From the IMG/VR virus record IMGVR_UViG_3300020205_005279, positions 25,051-89,050 of that record: DNA of 64,000 nt; one strand, written 5' to 3'. Positions 53,733 through 61,002 of this stretch are shown piece by piece. Made by a program: the position numbers and the translations under genes. Origin of the DNA: a virus. Every line of letters starts with the position of its first letter. The stretch's first letter is position 1. Below the pieces are notes generated by a model that had not been told where the DNA came from, made no database searches, and worked only from the letters and a program-made list of their open reading frames with translations.

Positions 53733-54142
53733 ACCCCATATACACTCAAGTACTAGAGCTTCAACATAATCTTATCGAGGCGGCTCATTTAGCGCACTGG
53801 AATGTCACTGGCATTGACTTCTATCACTTCCACCTGCTTTTTGAGAAGGTATATGAGACTTTTGCGGAAAAGTTTGATCCTATGGCCGAGCAGATTAGAA
53901 GTTTGGGAATTGAAATCCCGGCATCTATCATGAACTCAGTACCTGAGTTAGAATGGACCACACCGGCAGAACTATGCAAAGAACTGTGTAATTTGGTCAA
54001 GGAGCTGGACGAGGGATTAAAGAGAGCCCGTGAAGAAGCCGAAGGTGATAAAAACTATGGTCTCATTGCTGCCATTGAGGACATGTTGATGAGTTGCAAT
54101 GCCACCTGCTACCTTCTAGAATCCGTTAATGCTGAAATCTGA
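53729..54142 (+). CDS. Dps/ferritin-like protein
   Basis: A 137-residue four-helix protein. All five Dps ferroxidase positions are present with exact family spacing: H23 in AHWN, H35, E39 (Asp in E. coli Dps), D50 and E54 in FDPMAEQIRSLG. It is shorter at both ends than bacterial Dps and lacks a Lys-rich tail, so DNA binding is uncertain. Dps proteins oxidise and store iron and detoxify peroxide. It is translationally coupled (ATGA) to the neck gene and is the last gene of the morphogenesis operon, so late expression or packaging in the virion is possible. Confidence 0.88.
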   Translation: MNPIYTQVLELQHNLIEAAHLAHWNVTGIDFYHFHLLFEKVYETFAEKFDPMAEQIRSLGIEIPASIMNSVPELEWTTPAELCKELCNLVKELDEGLKRAREEAEGDKNYGLIAAIEDMLMSCNATCYLLESVNAEI

Positions 54143-54151
54143 ACAAAATAA

Positions 54152-54178
54152 AGCCCCGGCGCAAACCAGGGCTCCCTT
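54152..54178 (+). terminator. weak terminator-like hairpin
   Basis: AGCCC / GGGCT stem with a 12-base loop followed by CCCTTT, just after the Dps stop and before the opposing RlpA-like gene. The T run is short. Confidence 0.4.
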
Positions 54179-54205
54179 TGATATTCGGTTGTAGTTGGTG
54201 TCCTT

Positions 54206-54574
54206 CTACCAGGAAATACAGACGTTCTGTACTCCTCTAGATAGAGGTGCTAGATCGCTAAAGGATTTAGCAGATAGGTCTATGACTCGCCCGCCGACAA
54301 AAGGTCCGCGGTCCGTAATCTTGACTTTAGTGCTTTGGCCGTTAGCAGTCACCGTAACAACCGTTCCAAATGGTAGCCACTTATGCGCTGCTTGATTCGA
54401 CCAGGTGTCAAACCGCTTACCTGAAGCAGTAATTCCACCCTGATATCCGTCTCCTAGTCCGTAATAACTTGCTCCTCCGCACTGTTTCCTTGATGATGCA
54501 TTTACTGCCTCACCAGGCAGAAAAGAAATGGTGGCGGCGGCAAGGGCGGCCAAGGTGATAATAGTTTTTTTCAT
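54206..54574 (-). CDS. secreted RlpA-like double-psi beta-barrel protein
   Basis: I place the start at MKKTIITLAA because GGAG lies 5 bases upstream; the 7 extra residues from 54595 have no binding site. The product has 122 residues: a signal peptide (about 1-24), then GGASYYGLGDGYQGG, a TASG segment, AAHKWLPFGT (62-71), TDRGPF (87-92) and IDLS (98-101). This is the RlpA/barwin-like fold seen in septal lytic transglycosylases. The likely role is peptidoglycan modification or binding from the periplasmic side during lysis. It stands apart from the next minus gene by about 157 bases. Confidence 0.85.
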   Translation of the reverse strand: MKKTIITLAALAAATISFLPGEAVNASSRKQCGGASYYGLGDGYQGGITASGKRFDTWSNQAAHKWLPFGTVVTVTANGQSTKVKITDRGPFVGGRVIDLSAKSFSDLAPLSRGVQNVCISW

Positions 54575-54714
54575 AAGCTCCGAGATAAAGGACATAGCAT
54601 TCCAGGGTCATCTTTGCAATCTGCAATTGTTTATTGATGAGATAGAGGTGCTATGACAGTCGCCCGGCAAGCATAAAACTAGGTTTCAGGGGCTTGACAA
54701 GCGACTGAATTTAA

Positions 54715-54722
54715 CTTTAAAC
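54715..54722 (-). promoter_or_regulatory. GTTTAAAG element upstream of the RlpA-like gene
   Basis: GTTTAAAG read on the minus strand, about 140 bases ahead of the RlpA-like start. A TTGTCA / TTTATG pair with 17-base spacing lies between, so either could be the promoter. Confidence 0.3.
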
Positions 54723-54731
54723 TGATTTGGG

Positions 54732-55013
54732 CTATTGCAGCTTCAAATACAGCGACCGATTTTCTTTAATGTTTGAGAAAAGGGTCGAGAGGGATATCAG
54801 TCTGTGCCCTCCATTATTAATTATACCATGGGATTTGGGATATTTGGTCGGCGGGTAGCCAGTTCGGCGAAGTAGCACGATATCTGGCGAATTGGCCCCT
54901 ACCCACTGAGAGGGGCGTTTATGCCTGGACATGAGCGTCGGCTCTTCGCGGAGGAATAGCGAAAATCCGTAGGTGGCTCTGAAGAAGTCGTTGAGGTCGT
55001 CGAAGGTCGTCAT
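54732..55013 (-). CDS. hypothetical protein
   Basis: A 93-residue basic protein (LMSRHKRPSQWVGANSPDIV). Last gene of a run of six overlapping small genes downstream of the DNA polymerase. Its ATG overlaps the upstream stop (ATGA). No family is recognised. Confidence 0.6.
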   Translation of the reverse strand: MTTFDDLNDFFRATYGFSLFLREEPTLMSRHKRPSQWVGANSPDIVLLRRTGYPPTKYPKSHGIINNGGHRLISLSTLFSNIKENRSLYLKLQ

Positions 55014-55216
55014 GGCAAATTTTCAAGCTCCAGTGATAGGGCAATTAAATCATTTTTATCTAATACTGCTAAGTTGTTCAGTTTGGATGCTGTTAGGGTT
55101 TTAACGTGTTCCATTGCTTTACGAACAATAACTGCAACCAATCTTTGCTCAGTATTTGCCCAGGTGTTTCGTTCATGCCACACCTGTTCCATTAACTTTT
55201 GCGCTCTTTCAGTCAT
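55010..55216 (-). CDS. small hypothetical protein
   Basis: A 68-residue helical protein (QRLVAVIVRKAMEHVKTLTA). It overlaps both neighbours by 4 bases (ATGA on each side), so coupling supports it as a real gene. Function is unknown. Confidence 0.6.
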   Translation of the reverse strand: MTERAQKLMEQVWHERNTWANTEQRLVAVIVRKAMEHVKTLTASKLNNLAVLDKNDLIALSLELENLP

Positions 55217-55446
55217 TTGTTACTACAATCAAGAAAATACCTGTACTCGGCAAGCATATCATCATGCCATCTAACTACGTCACAACCTTTATACTCTGAC
55301 ACAATCGTAAAAGTACCTAGAGACTTTGGTGCCTCTTTTGGTTTCCAGTCCTCTGCTGGAATTAAAAACACAAGGAATAGAGTAAGAAAACCCGCACCAA
55401 TAACTACACCAAATAGCACGGCGCGATAATAATCATTGCTGCTCAT
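55213..55446 (-). CDS. small membrane protein
   Basis: A 77-residue protein with one transmembrane helix at about residues 9-29 (AVLFGVVIGAGFLTLFLVFL) and a C-terminal polar domain with two cysteines (YKGCDVVRW and FLDCSNK). It overlaps neighbours by 4 bases. It could be a membrane-bound host-takeover factor; the size also allows a spanin-like role, but no spanin signature is seen. Confidence 0.6.
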   Translation of the reverse strand: MSSNDYYRAVLFGVVIGAGFLTLFLVFLIPAEDWKPKEAPKSLGTFTIVSEYKGCDVVRWHDDMLAEYRYFLDCSNK

Positions 55447-55739
55447 TTTAAAATCTCCTCTGCTTTTAATTCGCCATAGTCTTCCTCATCGAGCATTTCC
55501 ATCACAAACCCTTCGAGGTCAGTGGCATCACGTTCATAAACGCAGTGCCCCCCTTCAAAGTCGCTTTCGGTGTAATTGCCAAAGTAGTCGTTGAAGGCCA
55601 AAAAAATTGCCATAGTGCGGGCTCTGTCATGGTCGGTAATAACAGTGTGTGGATGTGCTACAATCCGTGCCACACAATCAAACAATTCTTCTCTGGTATA
55701 TGAGAAGGCTATTGCAGCTTCATTTAGACTGTAAGTCAT
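55443..55739 (-). CDS. hypothetical protein
   Basis: A 98-residue acidic protein (SESDFEGGHCVYERD replaced here by TESDFEGGHCVYERD at about residues 58-72; C-terminus EEDYGELKAEEIL). Overlaps the 55213 start by 4 bases and the 55720 end by 20. No known family. Confidence 0.6.
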   Translation of the reverse strand: MTYSLNEAAIAFSYTREELFDCVARIVAHPHTVITDHDRARTMAIFLAFNDYFGNYTESDFEGGHCVYERDATDLEGFVMEMLDEEDYGELKAEEILK

Positions 55740-55944
55740 CCCAAGTGGTACTCCTTTTTAAAAGTTGTTTTAGTGATTCGATTGTTTTTGGGTCTGTAGG
55801 TTTGCTGATTTGTCTTGCCAACTCATCATAGTCCCTACGAGAGAGATAAATTGTTTCTGGTTTTGCTCCAAAGTACTTAAGGCATCTGCGCTCGTACCTC
55901 CAGTGCTTATAATCATACCACAAAGATAGAAAAAAGTTTTTCAT
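55720..55944 (-). CDS. hypothetical protein
   Basis: A 74-residue protein, aromatic-rich basic N-terminus (FFLSLWYDYKHWRYERRC), then a polar helix. Overlaps its neighbours (ATGA upstream, 20 bases downstream). Function is unknown. Confidence 0.55.
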   Translation of the reverse strand: MKNFFLSLWYDYKHWRYERRCLKYFGAKPETIYLSRRDYDELARQISKPTDPKTIESLKQLLKRSTTWDDLQSK

Positions 55945-56204
55945 AGTTCTCTGGTGTGTGAAAGATCGGATGGAAGCCGGTAAGGGATAAGGGCCAAACT
56001 GAATGAAAAAGACCAGGCCCTAAAATCTATGCTAAATAGTGCGCCAGCTAATACCCCAAAGGCAAAGCGAATATCCGGTTCCCAAGACCAATATTCAGTT
56101 GTGTGAAACTCCCCATCAAGGATGTTGAAGTTCTTAAATTGGCCCACGATGAGGTAGATGTCGTGGCCAAAATCGTAGTCCCTATAATAGTCAAAGAGTT
56201 TCAT
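55941..56204 (-). CDS. hypothetical protein with hydrophobic segment
   Basis: An 87-residue protein. A hydrophobic stretch (RFAFGVLAGALFSIDFRAWS) may be a membrane segment. It overlaps the small upstream gene by 14 bases and the next gene by 4. Not recognised. Confidence 0.55.
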   Translation of the reverse strand: MKLFDYYRDYDFGHDIYLIVGQFKNFNILDGEFHTTEYWSWEPDIRFAFGVLAGALFSIDFRAWSFSFSLALIPYRLPSDLSHTREL

Positions 56205-56370
56205 CGTTAAAGGTGAAGTATTCGTGAATTTCAGCCATCACAGCCTCGTCAATGTGCTGCATAATAGCACTCGGCAAGGGGTTCTCTACGTGCTTGTGAG
56301 CACGTCCCCAGCCCCGACGCACACCCGCCTCAATTGCCATTTCTAAAATCACAAGAGTTTTAGGTTTCAT
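56191..56370 (-). CDS. small hypothetical protein next to DNA polymerase
   Basis: A 59-residue protein read directly from the sequence: MKPKTLVILEMAIEAGVRRG at the start, then WGRAHKHVENPLP and a helical acidic end. Its ATG overlaps the polymerase stop (ATGA), the arrangement seen down this whole operon, which supports it as real. No family is known. Confidence 0.6.
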   Translation of the reverse strand: MKPKTLVILEMAIEAGVRRGWGRAHKHVENPLPSAIMQHIDEAVMAEIHEYFTFNDETL

Positions 56371-59066
56371 TTTGTTTCTCCGAACATAGAATTAAACACT
56401 GGAACTAGGTCTTGGATGGTGACTGATTTGCCATCACCTTCGGTTTTTTGTTGTGAGACGGTCTTAGTATTAGAGTCGGCTGACTTTCTAAAGATTTTGT
56501 CAATTTCAATAGATGAGAGCCAGGCATTAGCCACAGGAAGTTCGTACATCTCATAATTATACCTCATCCAGGCCCAACACCACACGTGAGCAACCTGGAA
56601 AAGAGTAGCAACTTTCTTGGCTTGGGCCTCAGGGCAGAGATACAAGATGCTATCATGGACACTCATGCAAAACTCTGCATCTAGCTCGTACTCCTTAATC
56701 AACCACTCCATAGCGGTCATAAAGGCGTGGAGCATAGCACTTCCGGTGGATTGAATACACCAGTTATTACGCATTGTCCAGAAGTCAGTTCCTACAGTCG
56801 AAGGACGGAAAGAGGTGGACATCTTAGTCCCGCTCAGAGGATTGATAGGGCAGGGTAGGTTTGCCACCCGGGCCATTTCATTATAGGCGTATGAGTCGGA
56901 TCCGCCGATGAGCGTTTGTGAGAGCCTCGAGGCCTTCTCGCCTTTCTTGATTTTAATGAGTTTTTTGCCCATGACCATGGCATCTTTCATCGGGATGGTT
57001 TTATTTCCCTTGCGAATAGTATTGGCCAGGGTCTTCGCCCCACACCCATAGAGCATACCATAGTTACATCCTTTGGCCACAGCTCTAGAGATCCCAATGG
57101 CACTGGCGGTCATGGAGTGCATGTCCGTGCCATCGTCTTTAGACCCTGCAAGGATCGAGTGGGAAAACTGTGTACTCCCGGCAACTTTGTGATAGGAGTC
57201 GGCAAAAATCGAAGCAACCACGGCCTCTTGGGCGTCAAAGTCCGACTCGACAAATACATAACCCTCGGGGGCTTGGACACGGGTCTTGATTTCGCTGCCA
57301 ATTTTATCGTACTTGGGGTCGGGGACAGTAAGCCAGAGGTTTTCTCCTGCTCGATTGGTAGAGGTGTTGTGGGGTACTGAGGCCGGAACAATTAGATTGA
57401 ATTGTTTGCCATCAGGGGTTTTGACCGGCTCAATGTTTTGTTCTCGCACCCGTGAGCGAACAGAGGTCCAGTAGGCGACATTGATTGCAAGGCCGATGAG
57501 TTCCCGGGCTTCTGTAAGGTCAGAGGTGAGAACACCAGACTCAAAATCTTCTACGTAATCTTTAGTAAGAACATTGCCTACATTGACCCCTTCTCCGTCT
57601 TTGTGAGGAAGGCGCAAATACAAACCACTATCCTGGTCCATATAACACCAGCCTTTGTCCGTGAAGAAGTGGATGGGCTGATCGTCCCACTTGAGGCGAA
57701 GGAGCAGGTGAGAGAGACGGTTCTTTGTAGAAATTCCCTCCACGGTAGGTTTGCCATCGACAAGGTCTTTTGCAGAAACACTCCTCACCCACTTGGGGAC
57801 CCCGTACCACTTTGAGCTAGGTTTACCGGCCTTGGTGAGTTTAAAGTTCGCCTCCCAGTCAAGTTGTGAGAGCCAAGGATCGGCCTTAATATCCTCATCG
57901 GTAATTTCGCCCTCGTTCCAAGACTCATAGAGCTCCTTAGCCATTTGGCTTAGAGTTTTTTCTTGTTTGGCAATGGAAGAATGCCAGGCCTTTTCACACG
58001 ACTCAAACCACCCCATCCAGTCCGAAACGACCGGGAGCTTTGCTCCGGCAACACCGAAGTGCCCCGCCAATGTGGTCAGTGAGGGGTTATTTTGGAGATA
58101 CTTTAGTACGAGAATAGAGTACAACTCAAAGGTAATTTTGACGTCATTGACAGCATATTGAATAAGATTATCGCGGTCAAGGACAAAGTCTTCCATTGAG
58201 GTAGCATCCACAAAAGTATTTCTAATCTTCTTATCTTCCTGCTCGAGGGGGATGGCCGGACGGCAATGGAAGTTGTAACAATCAATGAGGTTATTCATTG
58301 CGCCTTGATCGGCCCAAATCGGATCGGCTTTGTACGAGGATTTTTTGGATTGCTTTTGCACATACCACCATCGCTGCCCCGATGCTAGCCCGGAGACATT
58401 GATATGCGCGCTCATCGTATCAAACCACGAGTTGGTTTTTCCGAGGACGTAGGCTTCCTGCGTCCGAGGGCGGTCATAGGCTACGTTATGGGCGATAAAG
58501 AGGCCATCCTTTTGCCCCAATGGCACGAGCATCGGCTCATAGGGGATTTTTGAATTTACAAAACTTGGATGCATCCAGATATAATAAGCCTTATTCGTCA
58601 CTGCAGTGGCAAGGATTGGGTGGGCAAAGTCACTTCCCTGCACAAAAGTTTCGCAGTCAAAAACCCCGATGGTTTCTTCAATGCCATCGACAACTTCCGG
58701 AGAACCGTCAAATGGATACTTGACCCAGCCTGCGTACATAAAGTATTTGGTTTTGTCAGGGGGTTCTGGGATTTCTACGTAGGCAAAATCTTTCATCAAC
58801 TTTACACGATCTTTGCAGACTTCTTTGGATATGACATCAAAGTGAGTTTTGATCGAGTTGGCTTTAAGCTCCGGAAGAGCAAAGTCGTCAATGAAAAAGT
58901 TTGGGGGATTTTTTATCGGAAACTCCACGCCAAAATTCTCCATCTCTTCTTTGATTGAGGAGATGGCTTTTTTCTCTGGTGTTTTGACAACAACCCCCTC
59001 GCCGAACACTTTGGCATTCATGGAGTCGGAAAGGACTACATACCCGAGGGAGTTGAGCTTTGACAT
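56367..59066 (-). CDS. family A DNA polymerase, mitochondrial gamma type
   Basis: An 899-residue replicative polymerase. Exonuclease: Exo I D137/E139 (VFDCET), Exo II H193-N194 and D198 (IAHNVAYDR), Exo III Y304/D308 (YAVNDV). Polymerase: motif A D609 (FVESDFDAQE), motif B R661-K665-Y669 (GISRAVAKGCNYG), motif C H804-D805-S806. The blocks GTDMHSMTASAIGISR and HDSILYLCPEA, and the C-terminal SSIEIDKIFRK, follow human POLG closely rather than E. coli Pol I or T7 polymerase. A spacer of about 280 residues separates the two domains. Unusually, the motif C glutamate is replaced by serine. An AGTACT palindrome lies 13 bases before the ATG. Confidence 0.95.
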   Translation of the reverse strand: MSKLNSLGYVVLSDSMNAKVFGEGVVVKTPEKKAISSIKEEMENFGVEFPIKNPPNFFIDDFALPELKANSIKTHFDVISKEVCKDRVKLMKDFAYVEIPEPPDKTKYFMYAGWVKYPFDGSPEVVDGIEETIGVFDCETFVQGSDFAHPILATAVTNKAYYIWMHPSFVNSKIPYEPMLVPLGQKDGLFIAHNVAYDRPRTQEAYVLGKTNSWFDTMSAHINVSGLASGQRWWYVQKQSKKSSYKADPIWADQGAMNNLIDCYNFHCRPAIPLEQEDKKIRNTFVDATSMEDFVLDRDNLIQYAVNDVKITFELYSILVLKYLQNNPSLTTLAGHFGVAGAKLPVVSDWMGWFESCEKAWHSSIAKQEKTLSQMAKELYESWNEGEITDEDIKADPWLSQLDWEANFKLTKAGKPSSKWYGVPKWVRSVSAKDLVDGKPTVEGISTKNRLSHLLLRLKWDDQPIHFFTDKGWCYMDQDSGLYLRLPHKDGEGVNVGNVLTKDYVEDFESGVLTSDLTEARELIGLAINVAYWTSVRSRVREQNIEPVKTPDGKQFNLIVPASVPHNTSTNRAGENLWLTVPDPKYDKIGSEIKTRVQAPEGYVFVESDFDAQEAVVASIFADSYHKVAGSTQFSHSILAGSKDDGTDMHSMTASAIGISRAVAKGCNYGMLYGCGAKTLANTIRKGNKTIPMKDAMVMGKKLIKIKKGEKASRLSQTLIGGSDSYAYNEMARVANLPCPINPLSGTKMSTSFRPSTVGTDFWTMRNNWCIQSTGSAMLHAFMTAMEWLIKEYELDAEFCMSVHDSILYLCPEAQAKKVATLFQVAHVWCWAWMRYNYEMYELPVANAWLSSIEIDKIFRKSADSNTKTVSQQKTEGDGKSVTIQDLVPVFNSMFGETK

Positions 59067-59078
59067 ACATTTTTGAGC

Positions 59079-59092
59079 AGATAGTACTATCT
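59079..59092. promoter_or_regulatory. AGTACT-centred perfect palindrome before DNA polymerase
   Basis: AGATAGTACTATCT, a perfect 14-base palindrome ending 13 bases before the polymerase ATG. It shares its TAGTACTA core with the 60601 palindrome. Confidence 0.45.
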
Positions 59093-59232
59093 TATCACAC
59101 CATAGGACCCTTGGTCAAGAGCTTTAGCCACTTCTTCAGGTGTCCTATTGTGGGATTAAGTTCAACATAACTGCAATTAGCCAACACAACGTAAGTGTAT
59201 GAAAAGAATTTACAAAATTTAATTTAGTCAGG

Positions 59233-59361
59233 TCAGTCATTACAGGATTTAGATAGAGTGCAATAAAGAAAAGTAAGGTCTCTTTTGATATAATGGAGAC
59301 CATTTATAAAACCAGGAAACATAGCAATAGCAATACCAACAATCAGTAGTTTACTTTTCAT
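59233..59361 (-). CDS. possible small membrane protein
   Basis: A 42-residue frame starting 8 bases after the phosphatase stop: MKSKLLIVGIAIAMFPGFIN then HYIKRD and a short tail. The first 20 residues form one hydrophobic helix. No ribosome binding site is clear. The remaining gap to the polymerase (59093-59232) shows no gene, only A/T-rich sequence. Low support. Confidence 0.35.
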   Translation of the reverse strand: MKSKLLIVGIAIAMFPGFINGLHYIKRDLTFLYCTLSKSCND

Positions 59362-59369
59362 CAGGTGGT

Positions 59370-60017
59370 TTAGTAGTAGATAAAAAACTCTTCCCGATCT
59401 GTGTAATATACCCCCACTCCTTCAAAATTGGTGGCGTCTATGATGCGAAGGTTCTGGCGGAAATAAGGATAGCCATAGTGACCAAAAAAATACTCAAAAC
59501 CAGGACAAATATGATCTTCTAGGCTGTCTTGTCTGAACCACGGATACCCGGTGCCTGATAGGACGCGATTGCGTGTTTCAGAGGTGTAGTTGGAATCGTA
59601 GTAGGCATGAGCGCAACGGTATTTGTGGCCATGGGACTCAAACTCGAGTGTCAATGGCGAGGTATTTAACCAACTCAGGAGGGATAAACGTTGTTCCAGT
59701 TCCAAGTCCTTGAGACATTGCAAAGTATGTCTTACTTCTTTTTGTTTAATTTGTGCCTTGGGCAATACGAGGTTCTTTAGTATGTAGTTTTCGTTATTGC
59801 CGATGATGAGGGTTGCCATATCCCCATCCACCAACTCTTTGACCTTAAGAAGCATGTTAATTGGCGAACAACGCTTAGAGCGCCGGAAGAATGGCTTGTG
59901 GTGGATAATGTCTCCCAGGAAAATGTAGTGGTAGCCCTCTGACCGCCCCAGGATCTTCTCAAGTGTTTCTACACGGCCGTGAAGATCTCCAATTATACAA
60001 TACTTTTTTTCAGACAT
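59370..60017 (-). CDS. PPP-family metallophosphatase
   Basis: I start at MSEKKYCIIG, which overlaps the upstream stop by 8 bases; the longer frame to 60113 only reads through the neighbour. 215 residues. The metal-binding motifs of the serine/threonine and diadenosine-tetraphosphate phosphatases are recognisable: GDLHGR (10-15), GDIIHH (35-40, usually GDxVDR), GNNEN (73-77, usually GNHE) and later histidines. The substitutions in the second and third motifs are shared with divergent phage phosphatases. The substrate could be phosphoprotein, nucleotide or RNA ends. Confidence 0.8.
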   Translation of the reverse strand: MSEKKYCIIGDLHGRVETLEKILGRSEGYHYIFLGDIIHHKPFFRRSKRCSPINMLLKVKELVDGDMATLIIGNNENYILKNLVLPKAQIKQKEVRHTLQCLKDLELEQRLSLLSWLNTSPLTLEFESHGHKYRCAHAYYDSNYTSETRNRVLSGTGYPWFRQDSLEDHICPGFEYFFGHYGYPYFRQNLRIIDATNFEGVGVYYTDREEFFIYY

Positions 60018-60582
60018 GTTTCCCAAGTAGTTCGATATAAGCCGCACCATGAATAAAACTCTGCGGCGCCCACCATGGTGGCGGAGTTCCTCCGGCTCTG
60101 TCCCATGAGGCAAATTTCCATTTCTCGTGGTTGTAGTAACTGCGGTAAGCAGTAACAGGATCCGCCTCGTTTTTGCAATAGGTAGGCATTGCTTGGGCGG
60201 GCACAGTATATCCTAAATGTGGGTAGATACTTTGTTCCAGTAAATCACTAACTACATTGTCACTTACTAAACCCACTAAACTGGTGAGCCCGGCGTGCTT
60301 TTTACCAAATCTTTGCTCAAATTCAACGCAGAGATACCTGGTCATTGAGAACAACCACATAAAATTCCCCGATGACTCCTTTACCCACTTGGTACATGGG
60401 TGGTTTTTATAAGCCCGGGTTGAGTAGTAGTTTCCGTCTTTTTTCTTAGCAGGAGGATAGCCATAGTGGGCCAGAGCCACGCTCATCATTTGGAGATGCT
60501 CGATAATCATCTTGTTAACGTGCTTATCGCAGTGATACGCAGCACATTTTTTATAATCGAAATCTAGATAGAAAATGTTCAC
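60010..60582 (-). CDS. conserved phage protein of unknown function
   Basis: A 190-residue protein. The N-terminus MNIFYLDFDYKKCAAYHCDK continues HVNKMIIEHLQMMS, a signature (LD-D-x-x-x-CA-x-x-H-x-DKHVxKM) that I know from many cyanophage and other phage proteins without an assigned function. Conserved His/Cys/Asp suggest a metal or nucleic-acid-binding site, and later HPCTKWVKES and WKFASWDRAGGTPPPWW look conserved too. It is the first gene of the operon with the phosphatase and follows a palindrome at 60601. Confidence 0.7.
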   Translation of the reverse strand: MNIFYLDFDYKKCAAYHCDKHVNKMIIEHLQMMSVALAHYGYPPAKKKDGNYYSTRAYKNHPCTKWVKESSGNFMWLFSMTRYLCVEFEQRFGKKHAGLTSLVGLVSDNVVSDLLEQSIYPHLGYTVPAQAMPTYCKNEADPVTAYRSYYNHEKWKFASWDRAGGTPPPWWAPQSFIHGAAYIELLGKHV

Positions 60583-60600
60583 GGGTTGAAGTGGCCTCTA

Positions 60601-60612
60601 TATAGTACTATA
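60601..60612. promoter_or_regulatory. AGTACT-centred palindrome within promoter-like A/T region
   Basis: TATAGTACTATA, perfect 12-base palindrome 18 bases before the 60582 ATG. A TATTAT -10-like box on the minus strand overlaps it, so binding of a regulator could block transcription. Confidence 0.45.
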
Positions 60613-60650
60613 ATACAAAATAGGCAGAGGCCCAGGGCGCAGTGGACAGT

Positions 60651-60803
60651 TTACACGTCGTACTCCAAACACTCGTGGCGTTCTGGGTAACGCTTACAAT
60701 ACTCCTCAAAGGATAGTGCGGTTACGTCTGGTATTTCACTAAATACGACTTCGTTAGAGTCGTCGGTTGATTTAACTGAGTCTGAAAATGTAATAGTTTC
60801 CAT
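60651..60803 (-). CDS. small hypothetical protein
   Basis: A 50-residue acidic protein read from the sequence: METITFSDSVKSTDDSNEVV at the start and CKRYPERHECLEYDV at the end. It lies between the tRNA array and the 60010 gene and is in the direction of the array. No Shine-Dalgarno is seen, so support rests on codon-like composition and position. Confidence 0.45.
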   Translation of the reverse strand: METITFSDSVKSTDDSNEVVFSEIPDVTALSFEEYCKRYPERHECLEYDV

Positions 60804-60827
60804 AATGTGTGTTTTTTTATTAAATAA

Positions 60828-60899
60828 TGGGCGATACTGGACTCGAACCAGTGACTTACCACTTGTAAGGAGGCCACTCTACCGCTGAGTTAATCGCCC
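60828..60899 (-). tRNA. tRNA-Val (UAC)
   Basis: Acceptor GGGCGAT/ATCGCCC, D stem ACTC/GAGT, T arm ACTGG-TTCGAGT-CCAGT. Anticodon loop CTTACAA; one U-U mismatch in the anticodon stem. No encoded CCA. Confidence 0.9.
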
Positions 60900-60908
60900 G
60901 GGGGATAA

Positions 60909-60916
60909 CTTTAAAC
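60909..60916 (-). promoter_or_regulatory. GTTTAAAG element between tRNA-Leu and tRNA-Val
   Basis: GTTTAAAG read on the minus strand, ahead of tRNA-Val and the 60803 gene. No good -10 box follows; weak. Confidence 0.3.
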
Positions 60917-60921
60917 TTGAA

Positions 60922-61002
60922 TGCACGGAAGAGGACTTGAACCTCCATGCTGTTAAGCGGTAGCTTCTAAGGCTACTGTGTCTACCTTTCCACCACCCGT
61001 GC
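60922..61002 (-). tRNA. tRNA-Leu (UAG)
   Basis: Class II tRNA with long variable arm. Anticodon arm GTAGC-CTTAGAA-GCTAC, T arm GGAGG-TTCAAGT-CCTCT. Its 5' end overlaps the last 21 bases of the HNH endonuclease gene. Confidence 0.92.
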
